Positions 6,206 to 7,930 of a stretch of 7,930 bases of DNA are shown here, one piece after another. A model generated the notes under the pieces. That model was not told where the DNA came from. It ran no database searches and was given only the letters and a program-made list of their open reading frames with translations. The number at the start of each line of letters is the position of its first letter. The stretch's first letter is position 1. The position numbers and the translations under genes are program-made. Source of the stretch: Proteiniphilum sp. (GTDB lineage Bacteria; Bacteroidota; Bacteroidia; Bacteroidales; Dysgonomonadaceae); NCBI GenBank assembly GCA_012728465.1, contig JAAYFB010000259.1, forward strand, positions 1 through 7,930. Direction: 5' to 3'.

Positions 6206-6949
6206 CATATTCATTCCACCACATACATTGATAACCTGACCTGTAACATATGCAGACATATCAGATGCAAGGAACAGTGTAGCGTTAGCTACATCTTCAG
6301 CTTCACCACCACGACGTAGAGGTATTTGTTTTGCCCACTCGCTTTTCACTTCGTCAGACAATGCTGCAGTCATATCAGTAATAATAAATCCAGGAGTGAT
6401 AGTGTTAACACGAATACCCCGTGAGCCCACCTCTTTAGCCATAGATTTTGAAAGACCAATCATACCTGCTTTAGAGGCTGCATAGTTTGCTTGTCCAGCA
6501 TTGCCCGATAAACCTACAACAGAAGCCATGTTGATGATACTGCCTGACTTTTGGCGCATCATTATTGGAGTTACTGCATGAATGAAGTTGAAAGCCGACT
6601 TTAAATTAACATTGATAACAGTGTCCCATTGTTCTTCAGTCATTCTCATCATCAAGCCGTCTCTGGTGATACCAGCATTGTTTACCAATATATCGATTCT
6701 TCCAAACTCCTCTTTTACTGCTTCCACTAGTTTGTGAGCATCTTCAAAGTTAGCTGCGTCAGATACATATCTTTTGCCTTTTACACCTAATGCAGTAATT
6801 TCATCTGCCACTACCTGACCAGCTTCATCTGCACTTGAATTAGTTATTGCTACGTTAGCTCCTTGCTCAGCAAGTTTAAGAGCTATAGCTTTTCCAATCC
6901 CTCGAGAAGCACCTGTAACTAGTGCTGTTTTTCCTTCTAATAATTTCAT
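6203..6949 (-). CDS. fabG: 3-oxoacyl-[acyl-carrier-protein] reductase (FabG)
   Basis: FabG performs the NADPH-dependent first reduction of each fatty acid elongation cycle (3-oxoacyl-ACP to 3-hydroxyacyl-ACP) in the cytoplasm, usually as a tetramer. The 248 residues match the family length. The Rossmann dinucleotide motif TGASRGIG is at 12-19, NNAG at 90-93, and the short-chain dehydrogenase tetrad is Asn115 (NVNL), Ser143 (MASVVG), Tyr156 and Lys160 (YAASK). The segment PGFIITDM (186-193), the LRRGGEAEDVA loop (211-221) and the C-terminal VTGQVINVCGGMNM are typical of FabG rather than of other short-chain dehydrogenases. It begins 7 bases after the tetR stop, so the two are one operon, and transcription appears to end at the hairpin at 6139-6167. 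It is not in a fabD-fabG-acpP cluster here, so it may be a second copy. Confidence 0.93.
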   Translation of the reverse strand: MKLLEGKTALVTGASRGIGKAIALKLAEQGANVAITNSSADEAGQVVADEITALGVKGKRYVSDAANFEDAHKLVEAVKEEFGRIDILVNNAGITRDGLMMRMTEEQWDTVINVNLKSAFNFIHAVTPIMMRQKSGSIINMASVVGLSGNAGQANYAASKAGMIGLSKSMAKEVGSRGIRVNTITPGFIITDMTAALSDEVKSEWAKQIPLRRGGEAEDVANATLFLASDMSAYVTGQVINVCGGMNM

Positions 6950-6956
6950 ATATAAT

Positions 6957-7547
6957 TTATTTATTATTCAAACCTTTAAAAATAAGATCATGTACAATTT
7001 CTCTATCTTCAGAGATGTCATACCTTAGGTTTAATACCCCTCTAATAGTTGGCACTTCCAAACCTTTGAGTGCATAATGTAATATTTCGGCAATTTTAGA
7101 TGGATTCTTAATATCAAATACATCTTCCTCTACCCCCTTAGTTAATATATTCTCAAGATATTTGATCTCTTTTTTATCAAATTCTTTTCTAACTGTTTCT
7201 ACTGCCCAAATATCTCTAAAGAAATCGGCTCGTAGTGTACCATTTCGTGTTACCACCTCTTTGATAACTCTAAGGCGAGCAAAAGTGAACAACATAAGCA
7301 TATCATCGGCAGGCAAATCTCGCTTCATCACCTCCTCAAGTGCTTTGTGCATACTTTCTATTTCGGAACTAATGACAGCTCTGTATATCTCTTTTTTGTT
7401 TTTAAAATAGGTATATATTGTTCTTCTGCCATACTCCGATATGTCGGCAATTTCGTTAATGGTAGTATTCTCAACTCCCTTTTTAGCAAAAAGCTGTCGA
7501 GCTACTTCTAGTATATTTCTTTTAGTTTTAGATGTTGTTGTGGTCAT
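6957..7547 (-). CDS. TetR/AcrR-family transcriptional regulator upstream of fabG
   Basis: This 196-residue DNA-binding repressor has an N-terminal TetR helix-turn-helix: ILEVARQLFAKKGVENTTINEIA (about 12-34), then EYGRRTIYTYFKNKKEIYRAV (38-58), with the usual Y-x-Y-F-x-x-K-x-x-I recognition helix pattern. The C-terminal ligand-binding half is helical and divergent, as normal for the family, so the ligand cannot be named. I place the start at the ATG at 7547; the GTG at 7550 would add one residue and abuts the operator. It ends 7 bases before fabG and is co-transcribed with it. A perfect inverted repeat directly in front of the start (7551-7579) overlapping the -7 box suggests autorepression. 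Regulation by an acyl-CoA or acyl-ACP signal, as in FabR/FadR-type TetR proteins, is inferred from the fabG neighbour only. Confidence 0.92.
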   Translation of the reverse strand: MTTTTSKTKRNILEVARQLFAKKGVENTTINEIADISEYGRRTIYTYFKNKKEIYRAVISSEIESMHKALEEVMKRDLPADDMLMLFTFARLRVIKEVVTRNGTLRADFFRDIWAVETVRKEFDKKEIKYLENILTKGVEEDVFDIKNPSKIAEILHYALKGLEVPTIRGVLNLRYDISEDREIVHDLIFKGLNNK

Positions 7548-7550
7548 CAC

Positions 7551-7579
7551 TTTGCACAGTTATATTACGTTTGTGCAAA
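7551..7579 (-). promoter_or_regulatory. Inverted-repeat operator, probable TetR autoregulatory site
   Basis: TTTGCACA (7551-7558) and TGTGCAAA (7572-7579) are perfect 8-base inverted repeats separated by 13 bases, a 29-base site. It occupies the bases immediately upstream of the tetR start and overlaps the tetR -7 box by four bases. Size and position fit a TetR-family operator that blocks transcription of tetR-fabG. It is too close to the gene to be a terminator and lacks a T-run. Binding is inferred. Confidence 0.7.
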
Positions 7580-7583
7580 TATA
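7576..7583 (-). promoter_or_regulatory. -7 box of the tetR-fabG operon (TATATTTG)
   Basis: On the minus strand TATATTTG matches TAnnTTTG exactly. The start site would lie near 7569, giving a leader of about 22 bases to the ATG at 7547. The -33 region 19-21 bases upstream has no clear TTTG. Its last four bases are part of the operator half-site, so repressor binding would cover the promoter. Confidence 0.5.
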
Positions 7584-7647
7584 TAAATAATGTTTGAAAT
7601 GTACGATAAAGTTGAGGTGGTATTATTTGAAAGGATGTTGTGTTGAT

Positions 7648-7788
7648 TTAGAGGATGAGTGGATTAGAGTTTGTTTTAGTGTCTGGATTAAATATAATTT
7701 CAACCTCTGGATATACCACAAATAGTGCACAGCCTAAGCTTATAAGTAATAGTTTGGATGTGCTATATTTTTTAAAACCATTTTTCAA
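7648..7788 (-). CDS. Possible micro-ORF, single-pass membrane peptide (46 aa, TTG start)
   Basis: A minus-strand frame from TTG at 7788 to TAA at 7648 encodes 46 residues. It has a basic start (KNGFKKYSTSK), one hydrophobic segment LLLISLGCALFVVY and a polar tail ending TKTNSNPLIL. This is the layout of a small membrane or leader protein. LGC is not a proper lipobox, since the position three before Cys is Ser. A stop codon lies directly before the TTG, and there is no in-frame ATG. A near-consensus promoter ends 37 bases upstream on the same strand. The tetR ATG lies 100 bases further on. The unusual start and small size mean it could be a chance frame or the remnant of a gene. Confidence 0.3.
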   Translation of the reverse strand: MKNGFKKYSTSKLLLISLGCALFVVYPEVEIIFNPDTKTNSNPLIL

Positions 7789-7824
7789 CTACCCGAGTCT
7801 GATTTAATTTTTTGAATCACAAAG

Positions 7825-7855
7825 CAAAGGTATTGAATTAATTTTATGGTGCAAG
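7825..7855 (-). promoter_or_regulatory. Near-consensus Bacteroidota promoter, minus strand
   Basis: On the minus strand CTTG (7855-7852; consensus TTTG) is followed after exactly 19 bases by TACCTTTG (7832-7825; exact TAnnTTTG). This is the best bipartite promoter in the window. The start site would be near 7818. The transcript would cover the micro-ORF at 7648-7788 and could continue into tetR-fabG as a long-leader form, since no terminator is visible between them. Confidence 0.5.
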
Positions 7856-7930
7856 GTGTCGTGTGAAAATGGAGTAAATTCAATTTAACATTCCCGCAAT
7901 TGATAAAAATTAATAGTTAACCGTATTAAC

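Larger units (their letters stand above)
7580..7930. other. 351-base right-end region without a confident gene
   Basis: This AT-rich stretch holds no ORF over 50 codons and no recognisable RNA gene. It contains the tetR -7 box at its left edge, a low-confidence 46-residue micro-ORF (7648-7788, -) and a well-spaced minus-strand promoter (7825-7855). Bases 7856-7930 show only AT-rich sequence with a short TTAAC repeat near the end and may belong to the control region of a gene beyond the window. Confidence 0.6.

Noticed and set aside
7548..7550. GTG at 7550 as the tetR start
   Set aside because: An ATG follows in the next codon, and the GTG adds only one residue right at the operator edge.
7590..7646. 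Plus-strand 18-codon frame starting ATG at 7590, with a TACGTTTG box at 7566-7573
   Set aside because: It is very short, has no -33 element at the right spacing, and its -7-like box lies inside the palindrome, so a match is likely by chance.
7901..7930. TTAAC repeats and the GTTAAC palindrome near the right edge as a binding site or attachment site
   Set aside because: They are short, AT-rich and imperfectly spaced, with no integrase or mobile gene nearby; chance is sufficient.

Overview
This is a fragment of a Bacteroidota (probably Bacteroidales) chromosome. Three things support that: the AT-rich sequence with few Shine-Dalgarno sites; promoter elements of the Bacteroides type (TAnnTTTG near -7, TTTG-like near -33); and the gene content, especially a MurT/MurK/MurQ-type N-acetylmuramic acid (MurNAc) salvage cluster arranged as I recall it from Tannerella forsythia. 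Nothing looks like a phage, transposon, CRISPR array, tRNA or rRNA.

Layout. Positions 2-745 (+) hold the C-terminal ATPase half of a MutS-family protein whose start lies outside the window. It is followed by a small secreted protein of unknown function (778-1248, +). A 150-base gap with two promoter candidates leads into a tight five-gene plus-strand operon (1399-5448): a DUF5009/HGSNAT-like membrane protein (MurT-like), a BadF/BcrA-type sugar kinase (MurK-like), MurQ etherase, a 113-residue protein I do not recognise, and an exported alpha/beta-hydrolase esterase. The esterase ends 7 bases from a convergent minus-strand gene for an RluA-family pseudouridine synthase (5456-6124). Upstream of that gene, after a terminator-like hairpin, sits a tetR-fabG pair (6203-7547, -). 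The right-hand 380 bases carry a perfect inverted-repeat operator with a -7 box in front of tetR. Further out is a well-formed minus-strand promoter preceding a possible 46-residue membrane micro-ORF.

How the genes fit together. The plus-strand operon reads as a peptidoglycan-sugar salvage unit. MurNAc enters through the MurT-like protein, is phosphorylated by MurK, and is converted by MurQ to GlcNAc-6-phosphate and D-lactate. The exported esterase and the unknown protein may extend this, for example to O-acylated muropeptides or sugars, but that is inference. The minus-strand pair couples a TetR regulator to 3-oxoacyl-ACP reductase, suggesting local feedback control of fatty acid synthesis through the palindrome at the tetR promoter.

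The most interesting items are the HGSNAT active-site histidine motif kept in the MurT-like protein, the two extra genes of the MurNAc operon, the tetR operator overlapping its own promoter, the hairpin abutting the rluA-type start codon, and the micro-ORF/promoter pair at the right end. I see no wholly new system here; the novelty is in these details.
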